A stretch of DNA of 64,000 bases from CAYPZU01 sp964415395. Lineage in GTDB: Bacteria > Chlamydiota > Chlamydiia > Chlamydiales > SM23-39. The notes under the pieces are model-generated. The model was given only the letters and a program-made list of their open reading frames with translations, was not told the origin of the DNA and searched no databases. Where the stretch lies: the NCBI GenBank assembly GCA_964415395.1, contig CAYPZU010000003.1, positions 1 to 64,000 of the forward strand. The letters run 5' to 3'. Positions 1 through 8,781 of the stretch are shown here, piece after piece. Each line of letters begins with the position of its first letter. Positions within the stretch are counted from its first letter, which is position 1. Made by a program: the position numbers and the translations under genes.

Positions 1-85
1 GCGGGGCGAGCATGTAGGGATCCATCGCGTCGCGCGCGCAGCCAGACAGAAAGAGCGCTCCCGCAACAAAAAATAGATATTTCAT
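1..85 (-). CDS. Lipoprotein, 5' end only (runs off the window)
   Basis: The ATG is at 85-83 and the frame stays open to base 1. The first residues read MKYLFFVAGALFLSGCARDA, a classic type II signal peptide with a lipobox (L-S-G-C), so the mature protein should be lipidated on Cys16. A ribosome binding site (AGAGGGG) lies just upstream of the ATG. It sits 50 bp downstream of the cNMP/CPBP gene on the same strand and may share its transcript. Only about 28 residues are visible, so no family can be assigned. Confidence 0.7.
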   Translation of the reverse strand, partial: MKYLFFVAGALFLSGCARDAMDPYMLAP

Positions 86-135
86 ATCCCCTCTATTTGG
101 GATACATAGTGCAAGCTTTTTTTTACTACAAGACA

Positions 136-1326
136 TCAATGTGAGAAAGAATGCTTTTCTGCAAAACTAATCAGAGCATCGTAGTTCAGGATAAAGAAAG
201 CCATGACTCCGACGAGCGCATGAGACACCGTTGGGCCTACGATCGATTTCTGTTTTTCATACAGATATCCCCAGTAGATTCCAAAACAGAAGGTGATCAG
301 AGAAAACCAGACGTCGGCTGCATTATGGAAAATGTTATACAGAACGTTCGAAGAGAGAATCGCGTTGAAAACACGGTGAGGCCCCTGGAAAAAATTCCGG
401 AACGACGTTTGTAAAAAACCTCTCGCCGTCAATTCCTGAATGGGCACAAGAACCAAATAGATAATTAGAGAGTATACATAGGTCTCCATTGACTCCCCGG
501 ACGCCCTAAACGAAAAGAGATCCTCTCCCTTCAATTCTGGGACGAATGTGATCATCGCCCACTTGAAAACAGTCAAAATCAAACCCAAAGGGATCGTCCA
601 AAGAGCCGCTTCCAGGATGTTTTTTTTCCAGTTTTTCCAAGTCAGGCCGTAAAATTCGAGAGGCGAATGGGAACTGTTGATCAGCAAAAGGGAGAAAATC
701 CCCAAAACAATAATGGTGATTGGATAAAAATATTCGTTCAATTGATTCCAGTTGGCGGTCAGATAGGCCGATGAGAGGCGGACTAAATTTAAGTAGAGCG
801 CCATGAAAATGAAAACGTAGACGATCGTCTTTCCCACTTCATCCTGAAGACGGGTCAACTGGATTTTTTCCTTTAAAGTAGAGATCAAATGGTCGTCCGT
901 TACGCGGAGCCGGCGGCTGATGCGGGCGGCGAGATGGTGGATCACCCGGCTATAGACCGTTTCCTTGAGGGAAGATTCCTGCAGTTCTTTGAGCATCAGG
1001 ACCAAAACTTCCGTTTTGTCGACCGCCCTGACGGAAGCGGATCGCTTCTCCTTTTCGAGAAACGACATTTCACCGATCCAGTCGCCGGGCTTTAGAACGG
1101 CCAGGCGGAGAGGCTGCTGCTTATGGTTCTCGCCCTTTAAGACTTCGGCTTCTCCTTCCTTGATGAAAAAAAGCTCTTCGCCCGTCTCCCCTTCTTTCAA
1201 GATCCAATCCCCGCGCTCGAAATGTTTGAGCCGGAGAAAGGGGATCAGGAGCTGGAGGTCGGGTTCGGAGAGTCCCTTGAAAATATCTGTCGCCTTGAGG
1301 AAGCGGAGGAGGTCCTGGTGGTTCAT
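136..1326 (-). CDS. Cyclic-nucleotide-binding domain fused to CPBP (CAAX-protease-like) membrane domain
   Basis: 396 residues. Residues about 15-125 form a CRP/CAP-like cyclic nucleotide-binding fold: the segment GEMSFLEKEKRSASVRA matches the phosphate-binding cassette, where Glu and Arg contact the cyclic nucleotide. A linker helix follows, then about six to eight hydrophobic segments (about 168-390). The C-terminal half carries the three CPBP/Abi landmarks: QELTARGFLQ (family EExxxR), YNIFHN and SHALVG. The first glutamate of the EExxxR motif, catalytic in Rce1-type proteases, is Gln here, so proteolysis is doubtful. A reasonable reading is an inner-membrane protein whose membrane domain is gated by a cyclic nucleotide; ligand and substrate are unknown. 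No convincing Shine-Dalgarno precedes the ATG. Confidence 0.8.
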   Translation of the reverse strand: MNHQDLLRFLKATDIFKGLSEPDLQLLIPFLRLKHFERGDWILKEGETGEELFFIKEGEAEVLKGENHKQQPLRLAVLKPGDWIGEMSFLEKEKRSASVRAVDKTEVLVLMLKELQESSLKETVYSRVIHHLAARISRRLRVTDDHLISTLKEKIQLTRLQDEVGKTIVYVFIFMALYLNLVRLSSAYLTANWNQLNEYFYPITIIVLGIFSLLLINSSHSPLEFYGLTWKNWKKNILEAALWTIPLGLILTVFKWAMITFVPELKGEDLFSFRASGESMETYVYSLIIYLVLVPIQELTARGFLQTSFRNFFQGPHRVFNAILSSNVLYNIFHNAADVWFSLITFCFGIYWGYLYEKQKSIVGPTVSHALVGVMAFFILNYDALISFAEKHSFSH

Positions 1327-1400
1327 AAGCTTATAGATAGCCTATGTCCCGCTTTTCGAAAACAGGAAAAAAATCTCCGCCGAGAGGGGCCTGAAACTAG

Positions 1401-1414
1401 CACGGTCAACCGTG
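1401..1414. repeat. Short inverted repeat in the sdhB/cNMP-gene spacer
   Basis: CACGGT-CA-ACCGTG, a 6-bp perfect stem with a 2-base loop, followed on the plus strand by TATTTT. No plus-strand gene ends here, so a terminator role is not supported. It lies upstream of the minus-strand cNMP/CPBP gene and could be a protein-binding site. The rest of 1327-1579 shows no clear promoter, RNA or reading frame. Confidence 0.3.
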
Positions 1415-1579
1415 TATTTTCAAGTGGGACCGTCTTCCCAGGGGGGCCAAAGGCCGCAGCCTGGCGTCGAGATCCCCTAATCATTGATTGTAGTTGAAGG
1501 GCATTCAGTCTACAGGGTATCCCTAACAGCAGAGAACGGGCTATTCTGTCCGAAAGGGGAATTTCCCGAAACGAATTTT

Positions 1580-2350
1580 TTAAGATTTTGCATCCGGGAG
1601 GCCAAGAAAGTCTTTGACCGCCTGCTTGGTCGCTTCTCTCCCGATCAGAGCCAGCGATTCGGTGAGGGGGATGTTTTTGGGGCAGACTTTGACGCAATTC
1701 TGGGCGTTTCCGCATCCCGCGATCCCATCGTCATCCATGACTGCCCGGAGCCTGGCCGACTTTTGGAACGCCCCGGTCGGGTGGGAATTGAAAAGGCGCG
1801 CCTGGGACATCGCCGCAGGTCCCATGAATTCGGAGCCGGGATTCACCTGGGGGCAGCTTTCCGTGCAGCAGCCGCAGGTCATGCAAGTCGACAGGACGTA
1901 GAGAGCCTCCTGAACTTCCTGGCTCATCTTGGGGCCGAATTCTCCGATGTCGTTCGAACTGTCGATGGCGACCCATCCGTGGATTTTTTTCAAGGCTTCG
2001 AACATCTTCGTCCGGTCGACGTGCAGATCGCGGATCAACGGAAATTTCGTAAAAGGAGCAAGCGTAACCGTATTGGTTCCGGTTCCCTTAATATAGGTCT
2101 CGATCAATGCGGTGCAAGCCTGGCGCGGCCTGCCGTTGACCAGCATCGAGCACGATCCGCACACCTCCTCCAGGCAGCCCTGCTCCCAAACAACCGGCGT
2201 CGTTTTCTTCCCCTGCTTGTTCACTGGATGCTTCTGGATGTCCATCAGCGCGGAAATGACATTAGCCCCTTCCTTCCGCTCCAACTCGAATTCTTCCCAA
2301 TACTGGCGCCCAGGAACTCCACGATAGATCTTCAACGTGTAGGTATTCAT
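1580..2350 (-). CDS. sdhB: Succinate dehydrogenase iron-sulfur subunit
   Basis: 256 residues, the usual SdhB size. It carries the electrons from the SdhA flavin through its Fe-S clusters to the membrane quinone site. The N-terminal half is a plant-ferredoxin-like domain with the 2Fe-2S cysteines in CLEEVCGSCSMLVNGRPRQAC (about residues 59-79). The C-terminal half has two bacterial-ferredoxin cysteine groups: CMTCGCCTESCP (about 157-168) and CGNAQNCVKVCP (about 213-224). It is the last gene of sdhC-sdhA-sdhB, 11 bp after sdhA. The long N-terminal form resembles the Sdh of Chlamydia and Bacteroidetes. No hairpin plus T-run terminator is evident after the stop. Confidence 0.95.
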   Translation of the reverse strand: MNTYTLKIYRGVPGRQYWEEFELERKEGANVISALMDIQKHPVNKQGKKTTPVVWEQGCLEEVCGSCSMLVNGRPRQACTALIETYIKGTGTNTVTLAPFTKFPLIRDLHVDRTKMFEALKKIHGWVAIDSSNDIGEFGPKMSQEVQEALYVLSTCMTCGCCTESCPQVNPGSEFMGPAAMSQARLFNSHPTGAFQKSARLRAVMDDDGIAGCGNAQNCVKVCPKNIPLTESLALIGREATKQAVKDFLGLPDAKS

Positions 2351-2361
2351 GTTTTACGCCT

Positions 2362-4214
2362 CTACAACGGCAACTGGATGTTCGCCGGGATGTTTTTCAA
2401 CGTAGGCTTTACTTTTTTGGCCTTCGTGTAATCTCTCTTTACCGGGTCCAGGTGGCGCATGTCAACTGGTTCGTAGGAGATCTCCGGCTCGTCTTTTTCC
2501 GGATCGTACGTTGCGATCGTTGTTTTCAGCCAATGGGCGTCGTCCCTTTCGGGAAATTCGGGCTTGAAATGGGCTCCCCGGAATTCGTTCCTGAGCAATG
2601 CTCCCTTCGCAATGACGAGCGCCAGCTCCAGCATCGCCCTGAATTGATGGGCGAATACATAGGTCTGATTCAGTTTGGTTCCCCGGTCGGAAAGGGAAAT
2701 GCGCTTATAGCGCTCCCGGATTTCCTTGATCTTGTCGATCGTTTTTTCCAGATCGGGGTTATCTCTTTTAACGCTCGCATAGCGAACCATCCAATCGGAG
2801 AGTTCGTCATGGAGCAGGTGGACGTTTTCGGGCCCTTCGCGGTGGAGAAGCTCTTTCTGGATCTTCTCTTCTTCATGGAGAGCTTCCTTGAACACCGCAT
2901 CGGGAACATCGGCGCCGTTTAGCGAGGCCAGATAGCGGGGCACTTCGACGCCCGTGACAAGACCTCCGAAAATGCAGGCGAGGAGCGAATTCGCTCCGAG
3001 GCGGTTCGCCCCGTGGTACTGGTAGTCGGATTCCCCCACATTGAAGCATCCTTCCAAATTCGTCATCTGGCGGTACCGCTCCCACCGGTCGGGGTCGTCC
3101 GCAGAGGGCCAGTCGACCCACGCCCCGCCCATCGTATAATGGACGGCCNNNNNNNNNNCTGATAGATGTCGAGAACCGATTCGAGCTTATGCAGTTTGTC
3201 GCGAGGCAAATGGGTGACGTCGAGGTGCACCTGGAGCTTTCCGTCGACCCCAAGGCCCGCCTCGCAGACGCGGAGCACTTCCCGCGACCCGATATCCCGC
3301 GGAACGAGGTTCCCGAACGAAGGATACATCTCTTCCAGAAAATACCACGGTTCGCCCGTCGTCCCGCACGCCTTCATCGTCCCGTCGGGGAATAGAATCT
3401 TCTTCGACGAGTTGCCATAGACCCAGACGCGCCCCCCTTCGCCGCGGACCGATTCGGAAATGAGGCGCATTTTGTCCTCTCCGGGAATTGCGGTGGGGTG
3501 GATCTGGATGAATTCGCCGTTAGCATATTTCATCCCCTGCATAAAAAGCCGTCCGTTCGCAGCTCCCGTGCAGAAAGTCGAGTTTGTCGATTTCTTGTAG
3601 ATCAGCCCCAGCCCGCCTGTTGCAATGACGACCGCGTCGCCTTTCAGCACTTCGAGTTTGAGGTTGAACAAATCGTGCATCACGATCCCTCTGGCCCGCC
3701 CGTCTTTATCGCGGATCAACCGGAGAAATTCATGGTTCTCATATTTCTGGACAAGCCCCTTCGCCTCGTAGCGGCGGACCTGTTCATCGAGCGAATAGAG
3801 GAGCTGCTGACCAGTCGAGGCGCCGCAGAAAGCGGTTCGGTGGTAAAGCGTCCCGCCGAACCTGCGGAAATCGACGTTCCCTTCAGCAGTCCGGTTGAAG
3901 GGGCATCCCATCCGATCCATCATCCGCAAAATCCCAGGGCCAGCCAGACACATCTCAAGAACCGGAGGCTGGTTGGCCAAAAAGTCGCCCCCCTTGATCG
4001 TATCGTAGGCGTGTATGATCGGAGAATCTTCTTCGCCTTTGAGATTGATCGCGATGTTGATCCCTCCCTGGGCGCAGACCGAGTGCGATCTTCTTACTTT
4101 CGTGACCGACACCAGCTTGACCAAACAATCTTTTTCCGCGAGCTTCATCGCGGCCGCAAGCCCCGCAAGGCCTCCGCCGACGACGATCACTTCTCTCTTC
4201 TTTTTTCCTTCCAT
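2362..4214 (-). CDS. sdhA: Succinate dehydrogenase flavoprotein subunit, interrupted by an assembly gap
   Basis: Two reading-frame pieces flank ten Ns at 3149-3158. The 352-residue N-terminal piece has the FAD dinucleotide-binding motif VVGGGLAGLAAAMKLAE (about 11-27), HAYDTIKGGDFLANQ and the quinone/fumarate-reductase-type core; the 261-residue C-terminal piece resumes at AVHYTMGGAWVDW and contains HGANRLGANSLL, and the tail ends PANIQLPL. The two pieces are in different frames. Family knowledge predicts about 16 residues between DIYQ and PAVHY, or about 47 nt, so the ten Ns are a placeholder and not a real frameshift. The repaired protein would be about 629 residues, matching chlamydial SdhA. 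The start ATG follows sdhC by 4 bp with a GAGGAT ribosome site. Confidence 0.93.
3149..3158. other. Assembly gap (ten Ns) inside sdhA
   Basis: A run of exactly ten Ns. The flanking sequences encode adjacent parts of SdhA but are out of frame with each other, and the missing protein segment is longer than the gap allows. It is a fixed-size scaffolding placeholder. Confidence 0.98.
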
Positions 4215-4218
4215 ATCC

Positions 4219-5148
4219 TCACGCCCGCAAATTGATCCAAAAACTTCCCCAAATGGCCGCCAGCCCGAAAAAGATCAGCAGCGCCGCTCCGATCCATACG
4301 ACAGGCCGCAAAGCGAGCTGCGAACGGTAAGAGAGGATCGCTCCCCACGTGATAAGAGCTGTCCAGAAACCGTTGCAGGCATGGAAAGCCGCAGCCAATA
4401 CAAAAATTGTATAGAGGACGCACATCAGAGGGCTTTTGAACGTCTCCCGCACCATGAAGAGGATCGCTTTGCCCGACTCATCGGAAACAGCCAAAACTTC
4501 GCAGTCATTTAAAGAAGCGATTGCTAACATCTCGGCCCATTTTTTTGCCTGTTCTTCCCGCTGCCTTGCGTCGAACTCCTGCTGCTTGATATTGGTATAA
4601 GCCGGACCCTCTTCAAGCGGATAAGCTCCTCCATGATAGAGGACGACCCCCATCCGGGAAGCGAGCGTATAAAGCCCTTCGTCCGCCTGGAGCTTCACAA
4701 CGAAGTGCTCTTTGTTGTCGAAGTAGACTTTTTCAGGCATCTCCAGGAAACGCATTTGAACGACATGCCCGAGAACGCCGAAAAGCAGGATCCACGATGT
4801 GATCCGCTGCCAGGTGAAAGCCCGGTTCCGACTTTCCTTCAGCACAGGGAAAGAACCTCCGCGTCCCGATGCATTCGTCTTCGCGCTGAGCGCCCTTTTA
4901 ATGCCCCAAACGGCGTGAACCAGAAGGGGAATTCCGATGAAAACCGTTTCGATCGCCTGCAAATAGGGGAGCGACTCCAGGCTATTGACCAGTTGGACAA
5001 ATCCGTGGCCGTCACCGCCGATCCAAAGAGCCGCCTGGGAATTGACCATGAGATGAAAAAAAAGATACAGAACCAGCCAAAGCCCTGTTAACGAATGGAC
5101 TCTGCGCCAGATAAATGTGGATGAAATCGATTGAGAAACCGCCGTCAT
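4219..5148 (-). CDS. sdhC: Succinate dehydrogenase cytochrome b subunit
   Basis: 309 residues from the ATG at 5148, chosen over an upstream in-frame TTG (5163) because a GGGGGA ribosome site lies just before the ATG. It anchors SdhAB in the inner membrane and binds haem b and menaquinone. Five hydrophobic segments are visible (about 22-45, 70-95, 118-135, 222-250, 276-305), with histidines in or next to them (HSLTGLWLVLYLFFH, LLVHAVWG, GVLGHVVQM, AAAFHACNGFW) fitting a dihaem B-type subunit. An unusually long soluble loop (about 135-220) separates helices 3 and 4, as in chlamydial SdhC. First gene of sdhC-sdhA-sdhB. Confidence 0.9.
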   Translation of the reverse strand: MTAVSQSISSTFIWRRVHSLTGLWLVLYLFFHLMVNSQAALWIGGDGHGFVQLVNSLESLPYLQAIETVFIGIPLLVHAVWGIKRALSAKTNASGRGGSFPVLKESRNRAFTWQRITSWILLFGVLGHVVQMRFLEMPEKVYFDNKEHFVVKLQADEGLYTLASRMGVVLYHGGAYPLEEGPAYTNIKQQEFDARQREEQAKKWAEMLAIASLNDCEVLAVSDESGKAILFMVRETFKSPLMCVLYTIFVLAAAFHACNGFWTALITWGAILSYRSQLALRPVVWIGAALLIFFGLAAIWGSFWINLRA

Positions 5149-5185
5149 AAAATTCCCCCGCAAAGAATTTTTTATCTCCTCGAGA

Positions 5186-5956
5186 TTATTTCAACAAGAG
5201 AAATTCCGCATTCGCAAAAGAAGCGTCAGCCAATTCCTCAAGAGAAATCCCGCGCGCCGCAGCGATCATCCGTGCTGTTTCAGGAAGGAAAGCCGGCTCA
5301 TTCTGCCGCCCTCTGCGCGATTGCGGAGCGAGATAGGGGGTATCCGTTTCGATCAAAAGCTGAGAGAGGGGAACCCATTTCGCCGCATCCCTGAGCGCCT
5401 CGCTTTTCTTGAACGTCACGATCCCGCTGAAGGATACATGCCAGCCCCGCTTCACCACTTCCCTCGCTTCCTGAACCGTCCCTGTGAAACAGTGGAGAAT
5501 GGCCGGAGCGCCTTTCGGGTACTCGGCGTCCGCAATTTCGAAGAGATCGGGAAATGCCTCGCGGCAATGAAAGATGGCAGGGCGCCGGCATTTAGCGGCG
5601 AGGTGGAGATAGCGGATGAGAAACGCTTTCTGCTTTTCTCTCGGTGAGTGCTCGTAATGATAATCTAGGCCCGTTTCGCCAACCGCCGCAAGCCGGCCGG
5701 CCAGCGCCGCCTTCTCAAAGGCCGAAAAAGCCGACTCTCCCTCGGTTTCCACATCGTGCGGCGTTGTGGCTCCCGCATTTAAAATCTCCGGATATTCGTC
5801 AGCGAGCTTGAGACCTTCCTCGAGAGTCGGCACATCGGTGCAGATATTCAGGATTTTCGCGACCCCTGCCGCCCGGGCGCGGGCCAGCACCTCGCGAATC
5901 TGAGGCAGAACGTCGGGAGAACTTAGGTGGGCATGGGAATCAAAATAACGGATCAT
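5186..5956 (-). CDS. tatD: TatD family metal-dependent deoxyribonuclease
   Basis: 256 residues from the ATG at 5956, which overlaps the stop of the upstream glycosyltransferase gene (ATGA), so the two are translationally coupled. TIM-barrel metal hydrolase; family members are 3'-5' exonucleases acting in DNA repair. Metal-binding landmarks are all present: FDSHAHLS at the N-terminus, VGETGLDYHY (about 91-100), FHCREAF, HCFTG and the C-terminal ETDTPYLAPQSRRGRQNEP. The longer upstream frame has no support. Cytosolic, no signal peptide. Confidence 0.93.
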   Translation of the reverse strand: MIRYFDSHAHLSSPDVLPQIREVLARARAAGVAKILNICTDVPTLEEGLKLADEYPEILNAGATTPHDVETEGESAFSAFEKAALAGRLAAVGETGLDYHYEHSPREKQKAFLIRYLHLAAKCRRPAIFHCREAFPDLFEIADAEYPKGAPAILHCFTGTVQEAREVVKRGWHVSFSGIVTFKKSEALRDAAKWVPLSQLLIETDTPYLAPQSRRGRQNEPAFLPETARMIAAARGISLEELADASFANAEFLLLK

Positions 5957-6831
5957 AACTCTAGCTCGATTTCTCTCCGGAATAATTCTTTTTCGCCGAT
6001 CCTGAGGACGCTTCCGCATCCCTCTCCCTTTGCCAGAACGTCTACAGATAGAGGATCGAAAAATACCTCTTGCACCGGCTCGAAATCGTCAGGGAGATCG
6101 AAGATTCTCTTCCCCGCGAACGTATCTTCAACCAGGCTATTCCAGTCGGCGTCGTTCCGGTGGCCCCAGGTTCCCGTTTTCTGCAGACATTCCTCTTTCG
6201 TCCTCACCCAGCTGTAGTGGTGGAAGAGCGGCTTGCCGTCAAGTCCCAATACCTTGTCGATTTTCTGCCCTGGATGGCTCAGAAAAGCGCCCAGGCGCTC
6301 CAGATCGTTGAGAAGCGTAAGCGGTCCAAAAGAGAAGCGCTTCACAAACAGCGTTGTGTTCGCCGCCTTCTTCGAGCGGTAATTTGCGTGAAGCGCGTAG
6401 AGATACGCTCCGTGGCGGATTGCATCGAATCCGCGGTAGCCGCCGCTCTCAAGCCATTCTACAAAGCGATTTCCATCTGCGATCTCGTCGCTGTCGAGAA
6501 ACAAAACGTATTCATTCGCCGGATCAGAGTAGCAATACCCGATATAGCGCGCCGTGGCGGCCCAGAAGATGGCCCAGTCGTCTCGATCCGGGCGATGATA
6601 GGGGCTGTAAATCCGTTCAGGATTGTAGGCAAATTCAATAAAACGGCAATCGGAATGGCGCCTGTAAGTCTCCTGCAAAAGATCCGCCCGCTCCGGAGAG
6701 CCGTCGAAAAAATGGTCGCAGACGGGAATGATGATTTCATTTGAAAATTTCTTCGCTTCCGCAATGCACCGTCCAAGGAAGCGGAAATCGTTCGTGCAAT
6801 AACTGATGACAGTGGAGATCTTGTAGCGCAT
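5953..6831 (-). CDS. GT-A-like glycosyltransferase (family-2-like)
   Basis: 292 residues. The start, KISTVISYCTNDFRFLGRCIAEA, is the nucleotide-binding beta strand of GT-A folds, and FLDSDE (about 111-116) is the metal-binding DxD-like motif. The C-terminal half is rich in aromatic residues and histidines (HHYSWVRTKEECL). Acceptor and donor are unknown; a role in surface polysaccharide or lipid glycosylation is inferred. It overlaps tatD by 4 bp and is divergent from the Tol operon across a 57-bp spacer. Confidence 0.65.
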   Translation of the reverse strand: MRYKISTVISYCTNDFRFLGRCIAEAKKFSNEIIIPVCDHFFDGSPERADLLQETYRRHSDCRFIEFAYNPERIYSPYHRPDRDDWAIFWAATARYIGYCYSDPANEYVLFLDSDEIADGNRFVEWLESGGYRGFDAIRHGAYLYALHANYRSKKAANTTLFVKRFSFGPLTLLNDLERLGAFLSHPGQKIDKVLGLDGKPLFHHYSWVRTKEECLQKTGTWGHRNDADWNSLVEDTFAGKRIFDLPDDFEPVQEVFFDPLSVDVLAKGEGCGSVLRIGEKELFRREIELEL

Positions 6832-6832
6832 C

Positions 6833-6862
6833 TTGACAATTAGCTGTCTTTTAGACTATCCC
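6833..6862 (+). promoter_or_regulatory. Candidate sigma-70-type promoter of the Tol-Pal operon
   Basis: A perfect TTGACA (6833-6838) is followed after 18 bp by TATCCC (6857-6862), a weak -10 box. It lies in the 57-bp divergent spacer in front of tolQ, whose ribosome site AAAGGAT is at about 6881-6887. Assignment is by position and -35 match only. Confidence 0.4.
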
Positions 6863-6888
6863 TTCTAGGGTATTCAAGGCAAAAGGAT

Positions 6889-7650
6889 ATGCAATTTCTC
6901 GCTTCAGGAAATCCGTTCATCACCTCGTATCTCCAATCCGACTGGTTCGGGAAAGGGATCTTCTGGGGGCTTTTCCTTCTTTCGGCAGCTTCCTGGGCCG
7001 TCCTGATTCATAAAGCCTGGGTCTTTTCCCAGATCTCCCGCCTTTCCAGAGAATTCACCTCTCTGTTTTCAGAAAAAGATCCGCTCGGCATGCAAGTCAC
7101 CCGCCCCCAAAAAGGGAGGCTCCTCGAAGTGCCCCACCCGTTCTTCGAGATCTATAAAGCACTGAAGCAGAAGACTTTGCAGATAATTGGACGAAACCAC
7201 TTCTTCGCCCCGGTCCAGGAAGGGCCCGTCTTCCTCTCCGACGCAGACCTGGGCCTCATCGAATCGCAGGTTCAGACAGAGATTTCCACCCAGACCAAAA
7301 CCCTCGAGAAAAACCTCTTCGTCCTCTCGACGATCGTGACCCTCGGCCCCTTCCTCGGCCTGCTCGGAACCGTATGGGGCATTCTGCTTACATTTTCGCA
7401 GCTCAACGCCCGGGGCGTCTCGGCCGGCAACGCCGCCATGCTCTCCGGACTTTCCATGGCGCTCGCCACCACGGTCATCGGCCTGGTCGTCGCAATTCCC
7501 GCTCTCGTCGGCTACAACTACCTTAAAAACGCCGGGCGCGAATATCGGCGCGAGATGGAAAATTTTTCCCAAACCCTTTTGAGCGCAGTCGAGCTCCAAT
7601 ACCGCAAGCCGGAACCTGTCCATGCGCAAAAGATTCCGACCGCTCCCTGA
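6889..7650 (+). CDS. tolQ: TolQ/ExbB-type proton-channel subunit
   Basis: 253 residues with three hydrophobic segments (about 22-45, 142-165, 188-210). With TolR it forms the inner-membrane motor that uses proton-motive force to energise the Tol-Pal system. The conserved MotA/TolQ/ExbB signature is visible at GPFLGLLGTVWGILLTF (about 147-163) and ATTVIGLVVAIPA. First gene of a plus-strand operon tolQ-tolR-tolA-like-tolB-pal; overlaps tolR by 29 bp. TolQ versus ExbB cannot be separated from sequence alone, but tolB and pal favour TolQ. Confidence 0.9.
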   Translation: MQFLASGNPFITSYLQSDWFGKGIFWGLFLLSAASWAVLIHKAWVFSQISRLSREFTSLFSEKDPLGMQVTRPQKGRLLEVPHPFFEIYKALKQKTLQIIGRNHFFAPVQEGPVFLSDADLGLIESQVQTEISTQTKTLEKNLFVLSTIVTLGPFLGLLGTVWGILLTFSQLNARGVSAGNAAMLSGLSMALATTVIGLVVAIPALVGYNYLKNAGREYRREMENFSQTLLSAVELQYRKPEPVHAQKIPTAP

Positions 7651-8047
7651 TGACGATTCGGTCGAAGAGCCGCTCATCAATTTAACGCCGCTCATCGACG
7701 TCGTCTTCGTCGTCCTCATCAGCTTCATGCTGATCGCCCCGATCCTCGACGTCGATTCAATCGATCTCGCCCTCAGCGGCCCCGCTTCCCAAAAAGAAAG
7801 CGCCGAAGCGCAAAGCAGCCCCGTATCCGTTTCCGTGCGCGCCGACAATTCGATCTGGATCCGCGGCGCCCAAATTCAGCTCAAGCAGCTCGAAGCCCTC
7901 TTGCGCGATGAGAAAAAAAGACATCCGAAAGCCATTCCCCAGCTCATTCACGACAGCAGGGCCCAGTTTGGAACCTACCAGTCGATCAAGAATGCCTTTG
8001 AAGCCGCTGGATTCGAGCAAATGGATGTGATTTTAAAGCCGAATTGA
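7622..8047 (+). CDS. tolR: TolR/ExbD-type motor subunit
   Basis: 141 residues with one N-terminal membrane helix (about 24-42). The helix carries the functional aspartate in INLTPLIDVVFVVLISFM (Asp26), which takes part in proton flow with TolQ in this family. A periplasmic domain follows. Overlaps tolQ by 29 bp; its stop overlaps the next start (TGATG), so the three motor genes are translationally coupled. Confidence 0.9.
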   Translation: MRKRFRPLPDDDSVEEPLINLTPLIDVVFVVLISFMLIAPILDVDSIDLALSGPASQKESAEAQSSPVSVSVRADNSIWIRGAQIQLKQLEALLRDEKKRHPKAIPQLIHDSRAQFGTYQSIKNAFEAAGFEQMDVILKPN

Positions 8048-8781
8048 TGAAGCTCCTCAACTGGTTTTTTTCTCTAACCCGCGCCCGCCAGATCGGCGTC
8101 TCCGTCGCCCTCGCTCATCTCCTGCTCGTCTTCGCCCTCTGCATCCACCATCTGGCAACCAGACGGGAGCCCCCCAAGCGCCCCATCGCCGTCCGAACCC
8201 GCATCCCTGCAATACAGCAGAAACCCCAGCCCCGTCCTGCCGCTCCGCAGAAAATCGCGCCCGCTCCAACAGCGGCGGCCAAGCCCGCTAAAACAACCGC
8301 GAAACCCAAAGCGCAAAAACTCCAGGCGCCTCCCGCCAAAACAACCAAATCGATCCAGCCTGCAAAAAAAAACACCGACAAACAGCTTCTCGATGCAATC
8401 GCCGAAAGCCTGGAGCAAATCTCCGCTCCTGCGCCAGCGCCAGCTCCGCAATCGCGCCTTTCCCTCCCTTCGCTCCTCGCTCCGAAAAATCCCGTTGTCC
8501 AGCAGGAAGAGAGCGGCGACGAAAGCTACGGAGAGTTTTTGATCGGCTATCTCCAATCTGCGCTCGATCTTCCCGAAATCGGCGAAGTCATGGCCCGGAT
8601 CGAAATCACCCGCGACGGGAAACTCGCATCCTGCGAAATCCTCTCTTCAAGAAGTCGGAAAAACAGCGAATTCCTGAAAAACCGGTTGCCAGAGCTCTCC
8701 TATCCGTGTTTTAATGACTTCCGCCTGGATGAACCTTCATTGCAATTTACGATTACGTTTAGAAATGCGGACGCTTCTTAG
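8047..8781 (+). CDS. TolA/TonB-like periplasm-spanning protein
   Basis: 244 residues from the ATG at 8047 (TGATG junction with tolR). One N-terminal membrane helix (about 15-36), then a Pro/Ala/Lys-rich extended stretch (about 45-135, PAPQKIAPAPTAAAKPAKTT and similar) that could span the periplasm, then a small C-terminal domain of about 85 residues (MARIEITRDGKLASCEILSS and ELSYPCFNDF) resembling TonB/TolA C-domains. Position between tolR and tolB and this architecture mark it as the TolA equivalent. Two cysteines in the C-domain could form a disulfide. Sequence similarity to classical TolA is weak. Confidence 0.7.
   Translation: MKLLNWFFSLTRARQIGVSVALAHLLLVFALCIHHLATRREPPKRPIAVRTRIPAIQQKPQPRPAAPQKIAPAPTAAAKPAKTTAKPKAQKLQAPPAKTTKSIQPAKKNTDKQLLDAIAESLEQISAPAPAPAPQSRLSLPSLLAPKNPVVQQEESGDESYGEFLIGYLQSALDLPEIGEVMARIEITRDGKLASCEILSSRSRKNSEFLKNRLPELSYPCFNDFRLDEPSLQFTITFRNADAS

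Noticed and set aside
1401..1414. Terminator after sdhB
   Set aside because: The T-rich side faces the plus strand, where no gene ends, and it is 166 bp past the sdhB stop.
2362..3132. Separate short gene for the C-terminal part of SdhA
   Set aside because: It is the same gene as 3063-4214; the break is the ten-N assembly gap, with family-conserved sequence on both sides.
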